The notes: a model not told the origin generated them from the sequence alone. A stretch of DNA of 64,000 bases from Saccharina japonica (GCA_008828725.1 MEHQ01000646.1:508960-572959); one strand, 5' to 3'; counted from the stretch's first letter, positions 36,101-46,220 are shown. Numbers and translations are program-made.

Positions 36101-39100
36101 GGGGCACCTCTATACCTCTATCGTACTACTGTAGCATACCAGCTACGTCGTGTTCGCCATCTGGCAATCAATGCCTACTTAAATCGGCCGCCTAGGCTAA
36201 CGTCCTACTGTATGTGAAAACTACTGGAATATCACACGGCACGTCTCGTATGACACTTCACTATATGAGAACCATGTATTGCACAGAGCAGTAGAGGGTG
36301 TACACGTTATACCTGCAGTAGCAATACAGTTGTAACGGGTCCCTAACACCAGAGAGAGACCTCTCTAAATCATCTATCATGCCGCGCCCCAACCCTAACC
36401 CTAACGAGACAATCGAACAATCGAACAATCGAACAATCGAACAATCGATATACACGGAACCTCACGCGTAACTATTGTGCTGTCTGTACGGCTGCTCTAG
36501 CCATCCAAGCAATACATTATGTCATATAGAAGGCCAGCAGCTGGCAACAGTATCGTAGTACTGTGACAGTGGTGACAGCAGTGAGAGTACTGTAGTGACA
36601 GCAAAAGTTTGCTCGGCGACTTGTGGACTATTTGATACCCACCCGTGCAAGGGTATACTATTAATATTACTGTGGAGACAGCGTTCGAGGGTCGCATGTC
36701 AGTCTGTTAATATACCAAGACGGAGGAGGTCCTACTGTATTGCGTTCCGATGAGTATGCGACGAGCATTCCCATAAATATTCGAAGTGGTCTGAAGCATT
36801 GCAGCTTGAAAGCGCCCTTTCCCATCGCGGCATGTCTGACTACACTGCACTGCACTAAATGTACACTAATCTACTACTATAGTAATCTACTAATGTTAAA
36901 AATCAGCTGTATTACTCTATTTATACTGGATTGGTGTTCTGTAGGAGTATGTACAGTAGTGCTGTTCTAAGCTCACCTCCTCCGTTGTAGGCATCAGCGT
37001 GTTTCTCGACAGGGTGCACACTCCTGTCAACCGCCACAACACCACCACCAACAACAACAACAGCAGCGGCAAGAATAGCAACATCATCAGCAGCAGCAAC
37101 AACAGCAGCATTAACAGCAAGAAAAAAACGGCTGTTATCGATAGGCACGTAAATATCGTTGGTACATCTCGTATCCCAGTAACTTCTGATGGACGTTCTG
37201 TCTCTTGCAGAAGATAACTCTATGGTGCAGGCTGGGCTAAGCTTGAAGCTTCTGCCCCCAAATTGTTTAAGGCCCCAAGTCAACGCCGTGTTTTTTTTAA
37301 GTTAATACTACAGTAACGTCTTTCGTACGTGTTCCACCCCTCCAAATGACCACCTGACCAGTCGGCTGCCGAAAGTGGTCTGTGTTTTTCGCCAGACGTT
37401 TCATTTTCTTTCTATTAATACTGTAAATATGTTGTGATATCAAGATCAATGGATGGATGCCAAACTGCCTGCGGAAAACTGCCAGCTAAATCGTCAAGGT
37501 TTTTGCAGTGACATACTGAACACGGACCAAACTTTTATCTCTTGAAACAGCGTGGGCAGATGGACCTTTGTGCGGTAAACGCGAAAATTACGGCAATGCT
37601 TCGTTACAACAAGTACTGTAGTTTACCTCGTAGTACATACCGTCAACGTTGGGTGCTAAATACGCCTCGACGTTGGCCCTACGAAGGTACTGTACGTGTT
37701 GTAGTTCTTCGATTATTTGCGCAAACCTAAACCTTTCTACACAAATGCCTCGGATTATCTGAAACCGTCTTGGTAATACAAAAACACGCAATGTTTCCTC
37801 CCTACGGAACGCCTGACTGCTATTGACTTTTGTCAAGGCCTGTGGTTGGTCTGAACCCTTTTCCGCCGCCGGCGTCAGTCCGACCTTAACAAAGGTAAGC
37901 TGTCTATGTTACCCTCGTTCGTGGTTCGTGATGGTGAGTATGGTAGCAAGCATGAGCATGTGACATTCCATTTCGTATGTGGATATGTTTGGCAATCGTG
38001 GAGGACGAAGTTCGAGGCGATAGATATCTGGTTGCACCGGCCTTACCGTATTGCATTCGGAGACCTCTGGCCGCCAACAAAATATAACTTTCTGCGATAG
38101 AGGGTATACAGGACAGGCCGTCTGCTAACTGAGATTTCCAGGACGCAACAAAAATCGGGACTATTCATACTGGAGATAGCGTACCGCATGCCGCACCCAT
38201 TATGAAATAAGAAGCCAGTCTGGACCACTGTACGTACTGGTATGATACAGCTTTCGTTTTTCCTATTATAGTATGTACAACTGTACGTGTAAGGGTGTCC
38301 TGTTCTTGTGTTCATAGTTCATAGTCTTGTTGCATCGCTATTGTATTATTGCGGTTGTATTCATTTTGTGTTCCTGTTTTACTGTTGTGGTATTGTGTCG
38401 CTCTTGTGTTGCTACGTACCTGGTACTGTTGTATTTTGCTACGAATTGTATTTCTATTGCATTGGCAATTTTCTTGCTTGTTTTGCGCCGTTGGCGATAC
38501 CCAAGGCAAGGGCAACTTGAAAAAAGCTCCACGTTACTCTACGCTGCTTGGATATCAAACGCTGCTAATGCACAATGCTATTAATACAGTAGTATTATCA
38601 GTACTATACTACCAAACGCAAGGGGCGCAGAAGGCGGGCTGGCAACCACTTCGCACAACTTTTGTTTCCTGTTGTCAGTCATGTTGTCCTATACCAGGTA
38701 TTGCACAATGGGTACGAGGGGCAAATGCAAATATCAAACAGCAGTGTGACACCCTTCCACAGCAGTATTTAGAAAACTGTTTGAGTACGTACTGTTTTTT
38801 TTATTTACGTACGTACACTTTCAAGTATCATGACTTTACTGTAGTTGGTTGTATTTCATGCTGGTTTTGGTGTTGGCAAGGGATTTGCCGAGAACATTTC
38901 GTCCACCTCACGCAGGCCTGTTTTTGACGTCGACTACTGCTTGTATACTGTACGTACAACAACCTACGAGAAGAGAAACTCAAAAATGCACCCGCCACCT
39001 GAGACTTGCTTGATACGGAGGCAAGCCGAAGCTCATGTCGCATTGGACACCTCCTACTGGAGGTACAGATGCTTTCAGTACTGTTTGACACGGCTCGTTG

Positions 39101-39747
39101 CATTGTCTCTTTCGTACACCTGCACGAATCTAGCGGCAAGCCTTGTTGCTATGTCGACATGTACTACAGCACGTAAGAGTACCAGTATGCGTCACGACCC
39201 GAAGCAGGTGACATTTCCCGACACTACACATCTCCAGGCGGGGGGCGGGCGTATATAGGCGAAGTACAGCAGATGAGCCTTCGAGCGACCAACGTGTACT
39301 GTAGTGGATGCTACACAGTACGTACTACCGACCAACGCATGCTACCTGCTTACACAGACACACGAACGGTATTTATTTGGCGATCGCGAGCAGGAGGAGC
39401 AGCATCGAGTTTATCATTGTACTACTGTACACTGCTGTTCATGCTGTTTTGTACTGCAGTACATATCATAGCGGCGAGCACAGCACATCGCCGACTGCTT
39501 TGACGGAAGCTGGGTGATCGATCCTACTGCTGTTGTAGATGATCGGGCATTTGTGACGAACCGTAAAACCTTGAAGATGAAAGACTCACCCGTCGTTGAA
39601 CTCGCTTGTGCGCGAGAACTGCCGGGATACGGGCTTGGTCTGAAAGGCGTGTCCGTGAACGCCATGATGAGGCACGTAAAGCATCCATACCACAGCAGTG
39701 CTCACGAACCCCCCAAGCCTTGTGACACCTTTCGACGAACCTCGCAT
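27014..39747 (-). CDS. Secreted lytic polysaccharide monooxygenase (PF03067/AA15-like) with two CBM1 modules (LPMO1, whole gene)
   Basis: Eight minus-strand exons (39747-39590, 35500-35251, 34313-34197, 31673-31504, 29803-29649, 29111-28369, 27865-27785, 27130-27014) join in phase to 597 codons. The order is a signal peptide (~1-32), mature N-terminal His33 in GHAFQTKPVSRQF, GGGDIWPPAAAWDM, VSHGVCGDTPQ, TNYHWGHIEFFLC (second copper His), VTQSCLNKHPLDRA, YPGRYYIDPPC, FWQCSDIA, a Pro/Thr-rich linker, then CBM1a and CBM1b. Known LPMOs use a His brace (mature residue 1 plus an internal His) to bind copper and cleave chitin or cellulose oxidatively outside the cell, and this order of motifs matches the chitin-binding-type-4/AA15 fold. 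CBM1 binds crystalline cellulose or chitin. The final exon is unresolved: reading on past 27014 gives six more codons to a TAG at 26993. Confidence 0.85.
27785..27865 (-). CDS. LPMO1 exon 7: CBM1a body
   Basis: Twenty-seven codons, phase 0 at both ends: CGGAGWDGPSCCLEDYECIE then LEACYSQ. With YEQ from exon 6 and the Cys of exon 8 this gives the full CBM1 pattern Q-C-G-G...W-x-G-x-x-C-C...C...C-Y-S-Q-C. The intron interrupts the module exactly between Gln and Cys, as in LPMO2. Confidence 0.85.
28369..29111 (-). CDS. LPMO1 exon 6: Pro/Thr-rich linker
   Basis: The exon begins with CG (phase 1 entry) after TTTCCTCACAG. It carries four 30-aa repeats (PVDDT..PTPAP.MPVLPT type), then about seven or eight 8-aa repeats (TPAPLPxA/V), and ends GEDCLTPVEPYEQ at CAG|GTGCGA. 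Such Pro/Thr-rich spacers are usually O-glycosylated and keep catalytic and binding modules apart. The opposite strand is also open (about 300 codons) because of composition. The conserved splice borders, phase and CBM1 continuity fix the minus strand as coding. Confidence 0.85.
29649..29803 (-). CDS. LPMO1 exon 5: end of catalytic domain
   Basis: One base completes Ser, then PGYDEFNPDSWPSTCAPKKE, a DWIATGSHECRKPG stretch, and YGNVFWQCSDIALRG up to GGAG|GTGAG (phase 1). The W...C...F-x-x-C-S-D-I-A end corresponds to the terminal C-A-D-I region of AA15/PF03067 domains, with an aromatic next to it at the expected axial position. A longer 5' version is possible, but phase supports this start. 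Confidence 0.8.
30202..30225 (+). repeat. Interstitial telomere-like (TTAGGG)3 tract
   Basis: Three consecutive TTAGGG units inside an intron of LPMO1. Similar short tracts are at 36391-36406, 49366-49383, 59495-59522 and, degenerate, at 21640-21715. Confidence 0.9.
30888..31072. repeat. Roughly 21-bp tandem repeat (CACGGTAACACTCATAGCAC)
   Basis: About eight imperfect units, each with CACGGTA followed by ACTCAYAGCACC-like sequence, in an intron of LPMO1. The period is a multiple of three, so both strands read open repetitive peptides (Cys-Tyr-rich on minus, Val-Thr-rich on plus). I do not take these as genes. Confidence 0.85.
31504..31673 (-). CDS. LPMO1 exon 4: catalytic core (GHIEFFLC...YPGRYYIDPPC)
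   Basis: After CCCCTTGCAG the exon reads GHIEFFLCCSDDMDD, PNGVVTQSCLNKHPLDRAED, then SPVDPAYPGRYYIDPPC, ending TGCAG|GTTTGA (phase 2). The Gly-x-x-Glu-Phe-x-x-Cys strand directly after the second copper His, and the T-Q-x-C-x-x-x-H-P-L segment, are hallmarks of the AA15/PF03067 domain. Confidence 0.9.
32079..32409 (-). mobile_element. tRNA-derived SINE, copy 3
   Basis: The best tRNA-like head of the family on the minus strand: CCCCGGTAGAGTAGTGGTCA (A-box-like) and AAGATCGAATCCC (B-box-like), then the shared body and an A-rich end (T-rich on plus at 32079). It lies within an intron of LPMO1, in the same orientation as the gene. Confidence 0.8.
32410..34196. other. Intron 3 of LPMO1; no other gene recognised
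   Basis: Short frames on both strands without recognisable domains. TACCTGGTG and TACTGTAG odd palindromes occur. Confidence 0.35.
34197..34313 (-). CDS. LPMO1 exon 3: catalytic core (second copper His)
   Basis: Thirty-nine codons: SGDDNDIIYSTPNGEWDV, then LATYDAGSIIDIDVIFTNYH and W, between GTGGTTCAAG and TGG|GTGAGC, phase 0 at both ends. TNYHW followed by GHIEFF of exon 4 matches the T-A-N-H-x-G-x-F-E-F strand that bears the second His of the copper brace. The acceptor lacks a strong pyrimidine tract, and the frame is open a little further upstream. Confidence 0.85.
35251..35500 (-). CDS. LPMO1 exon 2: catalytic core (GVMMCRC...VSHGVCGDTPQ)
   Basis: It opens with one base completing Gly of NDG, then WTCIMPLTQGVMMCRCPN, a charged stretch, GGGDIWPPAAAWDM and SDEIAVSHGVCGDTPQ, to CAG|GTATGA. 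C-G-V-C-G-D is a recognisable AA15 element. An 18-bp tandem duplication at the 5' edge gives two equivalent AG acceptors (exon start 35500 or 35518), both in phase, differing by six residues. Confidence 0.85.
35720..35850. repeat. 11-bp minisatellite (CTATCAGTATG)n
   Basis: About ten imperfect units of ACTATCAGTAT / GCTATCAGTAT, grading on the left into CTATTAGTA units. Upstream part of LPMO1 intron 1. Confidence 0.9.
36391..36452. repeat. Telomere-like CCCTAA tract plus (CAATCGAA)n octamers
   Basis: Two CCCTAA units followed after a few bases by five AATCGAAC octamers, in LPMO1 intron 1. Confidence 0.85.
37036..37130 (+). repeat. CAA/CAG trinucleotide-rich tract
   Basis: A mix of AAC, CAG and ATC triplets over about 95 bp in LPMO1 intron 1. 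Open on plus as Asn/Ser-rich and on minus as Leu-rich, with no exon signals. Confidence 0.85.
39590..39747 (-). CDS. LPMO1 exon 1: signal peptide and mature N-terminal His
   Basis: ATG at 39747 opens MRGSSKGVTRLGGF, a hydrophobic core VSTAVVWMLYVP, then GVHGHAFQTKPVSRQF and SEFNDG, ending GACGG|GTGAGT (phase 2). Cleavage after VHG would expose His at the mature N-terminus, as LPMO copper binding requires. P-x-S-R nearby is also typical. LPMO2 exon 1 has the same length, phase and motif, which supports this start. Confidence 0.85.
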
Positions 39748-40600
39748 GGTCTCCAGAGCTGTATCCAAGCTGTAGCGGTTGCCTATCAGGTACTATACAA
39801 TAGAACCACCTCAGTGTCTAGATGGTTGACCACACAGCGTCCGGCCTCGACCGAGTGACGGTCCTCTGAATAGAGCAGAGCGTATGGACGGCAGTACTGT
39901 ATGTAGTCGAATCGGCTCTCTGTGGAGTCCTTTCAGAATGAATTGATCCTGTACAAAATCTAGAAAACGGCCGAGGCTGTGGCGAGTTGCGGTGTTGCGG
40001 TACACCAGACAAAAAGCCCGCACAGATGAGCCGAGATTTGAATGAACCAGAACAAATTCAGCGGCAGAACTATTTAAAATGAAAGGGTTCTACGTAGAAA
40101 TGGCCATTTACGTGGAAATGTGTTACTGCTACAGCATTAGCCGGCACAGCGAAAAGTACCGTAGGGCGGGCCGACTACTGCACGATGTACACGAGTACGG
40201 TAGTTTTTACAGCATATAGCTGTCGCTGTGGTTATGCTGCTGCTATTCTGCTGTTCTGCTGTTCTGCTTTGTTGGTCTGCTGTTGAACCGTCGAATGCTT
40301 GCAGCATCAGCAGCAGTTCTACGTGGTCATCGTAGATTGCTTTAGATGCAACTGCAATGATTTCGAACTGAGCCATTATGTGTTCTGGTTTAACCAATTT
40401 TCAAAACTCGGCTTATCTCTGTCTGACGTCTGATCGTCCCATGTACCATCCGGTGAAAGCAGACTACAAGGGCTAGTAGTGGACAGCCGGCGACTCCAGT
40501 GGTTCGTCTCGCGCACGACGTCGGGGGCTCTGCTACAGCAAGAGTACTGCTGTACAACCAACCGTTACGTCTTGAGCCTGCAGCGCTTGGGGTTGGCACC
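39748..40600. promoter_or_regulatory. Divergent intergenic region between the two LPMO-type first exons
   Basis: The 853 bp between two head-to-head start codons must hold both promoters and 5' leaders. TACTGTATGTAG, GTACTGCTGTAC and ACTACTGCA-type motifs are present. I see no TATA element or initiator that I can assign with confidence. A CAGCAGTTCTA/TGCTGCTATTCTGCTG-rich tract lies near 40230-40320. Confidence 0.5.
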
Positions 40601-40749
40601 ATGCGGGGTCTGTCGAAAGATGTCGTCACGTTCATGAGTGCGGCTACGGTATGGATGATGATGTCTCATAGTCATGGCGTTGATGGCCATGCCTTCCAGA
40701 CCAAGTCCGCATCCCGGCAGTTCCTGCACACAAACAAGTTCAACGACGG
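40601..40749 (+). CDS. LPMO2 exon 1: signal peptide and mature N-terminal His
   Basis: Reads MRGLSKDVVTF, MSAATVWMMMSHSHG (hydrophobic core), VDGHAFQTKSASRQF and NKFNDG, to GACGG|GTGAGT, phase 2. It is about 70% identical to LPMO1 exon 1 and keeps the putative mature His, while the nearby Pro is Ser. It lies in mirror orientation to LPMO1. The matching catalytic exons were not found downstream. Confidence 0.8.
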
Positions 40750-40875
40750 GTGAGTCTTTTATCGGTGTTGTCATCTCGAACATTCTGATCGCTCTCTCTC
40801 TCTGAGCGTCCGCATGAAGTATCAGCGTGCTTTGCCGTTGAACAATATTTAAGGTGTGCTCGCGCCTTGGGCATA

Positions 40876-40931
40876 GCATTCTCGCATGTCTCTGGGCGTG
40901 AGAGAGCATTCGCGCGTGTCTTTGGGCGTGA
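40876..40931 (+). repeat. Two-copy 28-bp repeat (GCATTCTCGCATGTCTCTGG)
   Basis: Two near-identical units containing GCATTCKCGC, GTCTYTGGGCGTGAG, just inside intron 1 of LPMO2. Confidence 0.8.
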
Positions 40932-41466
40932 GTGTTTTTAGTTTGGCAAAGCTCTCCGCTTGCAGTGTCTCATTCAAAGCTTTCCACTGCGATCACCATC
41001 AGGGTATGTATCACCTCTGTCAAAGTGATCATGTATGCCTGTCGTATAGCGTCACGAGATGAGCCAGTTAATGCTTGCTGTTCGTGCTCGAAACATTTCC
41101 AGGCTCGGGGTTGTCCATTGTCAACTACCAACAGAAACTGCGAACAAAATTGAAATTGTTGAGCCTCTGGACGTAGGACGAAAGTGATACCTGGTACCCG
41201 GTACGTTAGGTATAGCTATGGGTACCGGTATGCCAAAAATTATAGAGTGTTGTACGTCAAGGTACGGATGTGAAGGCGGTCACAATCAGCCGGGTATGCT
41301 ACTGCTGTACCTCTAGCGGGAGTATTGGGCCTGTTACTGTCACTTTTGTTTTGATTGGTGATACACTGTACGTACAACAGTAGTCTACCCAGTACCACTG
41401 AATCGAAATACGGGTATAAAATAGCTATCAGTAATTATATTATGAAAAACTCGTTTTCCGATCCCC

Positions 41467-41769
41467 CAAGGGTGCACAAAAAAAAAAGTTATCGACACCA
41501 CACACCCCCCCCCCTATATTGGAGGGAAGAAACCGGACCATTGTGATCCCAGAAAACAATAAGTCAAGTTTTTTTTTAATTACCCCCCCCCCCGACCAGC
41601 GAAAAAAAAATAGGGGGGGTCTCTAAAACCAAGTAAAAAAAAGGGAACAAAAAACGAAAAAAAAATGTTTTTTGCTCATTTCGTCCTGTGATCACAGCGA
41701 TCCGGTTTGTTTTTCATTCTGACCTTCCTAGGTGTGTGGTGTCGTTTTTTTTTTTTTGTGCACCCTTGG
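41467..41769. mobile_element. Foldback/MITE-like element with homopolymer-rich interior
   Basis: The left arm, AAGGGTGCACAAAAAAAAAA, continues as GTTATCGACACCACACACC, and the right arm reads as its reverse complement, ending TTTGTGCACCCTTGG. Further in, AAACCGGACCATTGTGATC mirrors GATCACAGCGATCCGGTTT. The roughly 300-bp interior has long A, C and G runs and no coding frame. Confidence 0.75.
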
Positions 41770-42531
41770 ATGCCCTATGAATTCGACGGGGTGTGCCTGG
41801 ATGCCTTCCCTATCGCCAATCGGATCGATTTCGCAGTTTCTTGTGCTCTTCCTGGGGGCGGTTGATACGAGAGTTGAAAAATGCTTCGTGTCCGGCTCGC
41901 GGGTTCTAGGACGCGCTGCGCTGCGAGTAGCAGCAGCTGCAGCAGCAGTAGAGAGCAGCAGCAGCAGTAGATCAGTCAACCCAGCATCGTAGAGGTGCTT
42001 AGGCTGCTGCTGGGTAGTGTGACCGTGTGTTTGGAGGGGTGGAGAGAGATGTGATGAGGTTCGAAAACTTTTTCGATTGAGAATGAGTTTTTCGGCGGGA
42101 TCTGTGGATTGGATTTCTCAATCGAAAAAGTTGGGATCGAAAAAGCTCTTTTTCAACTGTATAAGAAAGCCCGATTGTGTCTCCAATCGGAAACCGGCTT
42201 TTTCAATCCACGTATCCAACTGCATAATAATTAGCAAGGACCGTTTTTGTACTATTAATAACATTCATTTCGAAATGGTCCTTATATTTCGGTTCAGAAT
42301 GGTACTATTCAGACAGAGTGCTGCTGTTCTCGTATCTCTCGTATTTTGTCGATGTCAACGAGCAGGCCTGCGGTGAACGAAAAGTCCTACTGTAACTGCC
42401 GTTGTTAAATCTAGTACGAGCAGGATATGCATACTACCATACTTCCGCTACAAATTCAACGCAGGAAACATACGCTACGAATACAGTACGACCTACCAGG
42501 GTATTCATTAAGTATATGTGTCCCATGAGCT

Positions 42532-42596
42532 AGATCATACAGATCATACAGATCATACAGATTATACAGATCATACATATCATACAGATCATACAA
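42532..42596 (+). repeat. 9-bp minisatellite (AGATCATAC)n
   Basis: Seven units, nearly perfect. Confidence 0.95.
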
Positions 42597-42954
42597 GATC
42601 GGGAATATACCCGCCTTGCCTGTAGATCATCGATGGTATTTATGAGGTGTGGGATTACTAGGACGATTTCTACATGCGGCATGCGGTGCATTTATTTGAT
42701 CACTGCAATTGCCATCGTATATACTGTATGTACTGCTGTAGTACGCGACACTGCCTGCGGCCAGACCTATTAGGTATAGCACCAAGAAGCAACACGTCAA
42801 CTGTCGTCGTCTTGTGAGAACTGCAGAAATATGCCTGTACGAGTATCACAATGGCAGTGCTCAAGAAGTGACGTGCAGGTCGTCACCTGTGCCTCCCTCT
42901 ATTTTATTTTGTGTCTCGTGTCTCTCCTACTGTTGTTATTGTTGCTGCTGACAG

Positions 42955-43001
42955 GGCGGTGCACCCTATCGAAGAGCAAACAGACGCCGACATCAGTGAA
43001 G
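42955..43001 (+). CDS. LPMO2, possible small exon
   Basis: Between an excellent pyrimidine tract plus TGCTGACAG and a GAAG|GTGAGG donor, the frame reads (G)AVHPIEEQTDADISE(G). It starts with one base and ends with one base, exactly the phases of LPMO1 exon 5. It can therefore join exon 1 (phase 2) directly to the linker exon at 47485. No family similarity is visible. It may be a remnant or replacement of the missing catalytic exons, or a chance open stretch. Confidence 0.35.
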
Positions 43002-43020
43002 GTGAGGCGTTGGCCTTACT

Positions 43021-43320
43021 GACTACCTGGTACTGACTACTACTGACTACTGACTACTACGGACGACTTGCGACTGATTTTTTTATTGTCCATCCAAAAT
43101 ATTATATTCGCCCTTGCTTTCTCTCTCCTTCCTGGTCGTAACTCAGATCCGGGGTCACAAAGTAGGCTCTTCTTCCTCCTCCCCCACTACGGTTCTTGCC
43201 TTGCATTTTTATCACGAGAAGGTTTCAGCACTTTCTTCCCTCGTCGACTTGCGTCGGATTCCTGACTGCATATTGCTGACTACTGACTACTGACTACTGA
43301 CTACTGACGACTGACGACTG
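43021..43320. repeat. GACTACT(GACTACTG)n microsatellite with embedded truncated SINE (43078-43263)
   Basis: TACTGACTAC repeats flank a SINE body (GTCGTAACTCAGATCCGGGG...ACGGTTCTTGCCTTGC) that lacks the tRNA-like head. The microsatellite continues after it into the next full-length SINE. Confidence 0.8.
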
Positions 43321-43649
43321 TTTATTTTTATTTTTTTATTCATCCCATTTACTATCTTCGCCTTTGTATTCTCTCTCCCTCTTTATGTAGTCGTAACTCA
43401 GATCCGGGGTCACTAAGTAGTCATTTTCCCCCCGTCCCCACTGCGGTACGTGCCTTGCATTTTTATCGCGAGAAGAGTTTAGCACTTTCTTCCCTCGTCA
43501 ACTCTCGTCGAGTTGTGCTTACCCACGCTACAATATGCGCTCTCGCAGTTCGTGTCATTTGAGAAAAAAAATCTCCATACGGAGACTCGACCCCTCGACT
43601 TCCAACTCAACAGACTTCGTGATATCCTGCTGAACCACCGGGGCGACTG
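43321..43649 (-). mobile_element. tRNA-derived SINE, copy 4
   Basis: Minus-strand head with CCCCGGTGGTTCAGCAGGAT (A-box-like) and GAGGGGTCGAGTCTCC (B-box-like), shared body, A-rich tail at the plus-left end. All five copies in this window are on the minus strand. Confidence 0.8.
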
Positions 43650-43996
43650 ACTACAGACTATTGCCTACTGTTAGTATCATATTATTGAGCCATGCCACGG
43701 TAGCGGCGGATTTACTATAATTACTACAGTATAATATCATTACTGTAGGAGCAATCCCACGGTAGGGGTACCACTTTTAGGCTCAATATTTTTTTACGGG
43801 CTGTGCTCCTCACGTGAGTAACCACCGGATACTATTATTATTTTACTGGTATATTTGTTACTGGACTACCGCATTGTAAGGCTTGGTCGGGTTGCGCGAA
43901 CGAATGTGTCCGAAGTCATGTTTCGGGTGAGGTATTGAACTCCTCATGCGAGGAGCTCAGAAAATTCTGCTGCGCCCCTACCATGGGACGACTCGT

Positions 43997-46220
43997 AGGG
44001 CCATTCCTAAACGAACAAAAACTATCACGAATCGTGGGTTGTTGTCACGAATCGTGCTTTTTATGTTATGGCAAAAAACCCACGATTCACGGCTCCAATT
44101 GTTTCAGATTAGGGCCGGTCGTATGGGCCGGTCCTAACGAGGAAAAAAACAACAACGAAATCGTAAACGAACAGACGTTCGTTTTTGGGGTAAAAAAAAC
44201 AGCAGGCCGAGTGATAAGGGCCCGTACAAACGGGGGACGGCATAGCCTGAAAGAAACACCTAGAAGCAGAAGCGGAAAATGAGCAGACTTCGCTTTTTCC
44301 GATAAAATGGAGTACAAACGCAGGATATGTGTGAAAAATAAAATCGAAAACGAGCCAACGGCTGAGGTTGAGCACCAGCAGTAATGCACCCAGCCCAGCC
44401 CTAAACAAAGACGAGAGTGTGCCCACATGGCTAGCCGACCTTACTCTGCTGCTGCAATGGCACCCGTAGTCTGAAGCGCGAGGTCTGCGCTGATAAAGTA
44501 CGGGTGCTGTGCAAAACGTTTCATCGCCCCATGAGCCATGGTTTTGGCTGCGGCGTTGAACACTGCATTGACACCAGCGGCATGTTGTTCGCGCATTGTC
44601 TACTCTCTGTCGTTTGGTTGTCCAATCTACAGGCTGTTCGTAGCTGCGGTTGTCGTTATGATCCCGCTCCACGCTGGGCTGTTCGTTCTTCGCGTTTGCT
44701 TCTTGCAGTTTGGATGTTTGTAAAATCGATTTTCGATCAAACAAATCCTAAAATCAAAAATATCCCATCGCGATCTCCCGGGTCTCATTTTGGCTATTTC
44801 TTGAATTAGAGGGTATGTATCTTCCTATCTCACCTTTGCATTTGTTTTAGCTTTTGTTTCTAGCGTCTAAGGGCCGGTCCTGACGACGAAAAAAACAAAA
44901 CGAAAATGAAACAAACAAACAGATTTTCGTTTCTTGGTCAAAAACAGCAGGTCGAGTCCTAGCGAGAAAAACTAGAAAAAAGAGCGAAACAAACAACAAG
45001 AAGACGAGTCGAATTTCTACGTGGTGCAGGTTTTTAGAATTACTCAACCGCCGCAGCAGGGGATTTTCGGCAATATCACTCAACAACGCCGGTGGATACG
45101 GTAGACACAACTCGCACACGCGAGGCACCCCTCACAGAAGGCCGTTCTCGATACAGAGTAGTGGCCCAACTCGCTCCCTTCGGAATACTCTAGAAGTTGC
45201 GCATCGGCCATCGCTGTTTGATGGCGGACGTTTGAATGTTGATTGTCACTCTGGACAAACATTTAGCCGCCACAGCCACTTCCTGACCCCCCAGTTTCTG
45301 GCGAGGGCACTCCTTGGCCATAACCTATCCATATACGTATTTGTTAGCACCGGGAGCAGACAAGCCTCGTGGCAGCCACATGCACTTCCTCGCCCATCGA
45401 GCGCTTGCCAATCGGTCGTAGAAGCTTTATGGGGACCTTCATTCCAACGCTCCGGGCTCCTCCTACGTTTCTCTTCGCCCTGGGTAACCCATACCAGGTA
45501 TTTCGTCAAAATCACACCCATTTTCGTGATTAAAAAAATCTTCGGCACTTGAAACAAACGTAAAGTGAAAACAGGGGTATCGCGATCTCCACTCTTAGTG
45601 TCGTTAGTTGACCAATAATAAAATTAAGTTGCTTTTTAGTTCTGCTCCTCGGTTTTTCATTTCGTTTGTTTTTTGTCGTTTTTATTTCCTCGTTAGGACC
45701 GGACCTTATCCCTAACCCCTAACAACAAAACCACCATTCATGACATTTGTCATGGCTCGAAGTACGCCTGATCAAGGCACGACGTAACCCACTCGAAACC
45801 AACGAACGATATTCGAAGTCCGGTATAGGGACATGGCGCACTCTGCTCCGTACGCCGATTGTAGACGGCAAGTCGCTGCCCGAAAAGACTGCTTGGTGCG
45901 GGCTACCGGGCACGCTGTGCCCTTGAAATCTCGAGGGGGGCGAGGCACAGCATGAAGGAGAAGCTAAACACATAGGATCATCACACGGGCCAGGCAGGGC
46001 AGACGACATGTCAGCGAGATTGGAACCTCGCGTGGACCGGGCCTGGCCGACGGCGCGTGAGGTTAACATATTTCGATATTTTTGACAGTTTGAAAATATC
46101 ACGGAACGTGACGTAAAATCCGCTAGTTTCGTTTGGAAATAGATATCATGAATCGTGATATTTTGTAATGCCAAAACGCCCCGAATCGTAATTTTGTTTT
46201 CGTTCGTTAGGAACGGCCCT
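43997..46220. mobile_element. Nested non-autonomous DNA transposon(s) with AGGGCCRTTCCTAA ends
   Basis: The outer terminal inverted repeats are 43997 (AGGGCCATTCCTAAACGAAC...) and 46220 (reverse complement AGGGCCGTTCCTAACGAACG...). An inner, related pair sits at 44123 (GGGCCGGTCCTAACGAGGAA) and 45705 (reverse complement GGTCCGGTCCTAACGAGGAA), and a third solo end (GGGCCGGTCCTGACGACGAA) lies at 44869. All share A-rich, AACGAAC-containing subterminal sequence. No transposase was found. A 211-codon minus frame inside (44744-44109) has no recognisable domain. Confidence 0.75.

Noticed and set aside
44109-44744. 211-codon minus frame within the nested TIR element as a transposase
   Set aside because: No DDE-type, zinc-finger or dimerisation motif could be seen, and it spans an element boundary.
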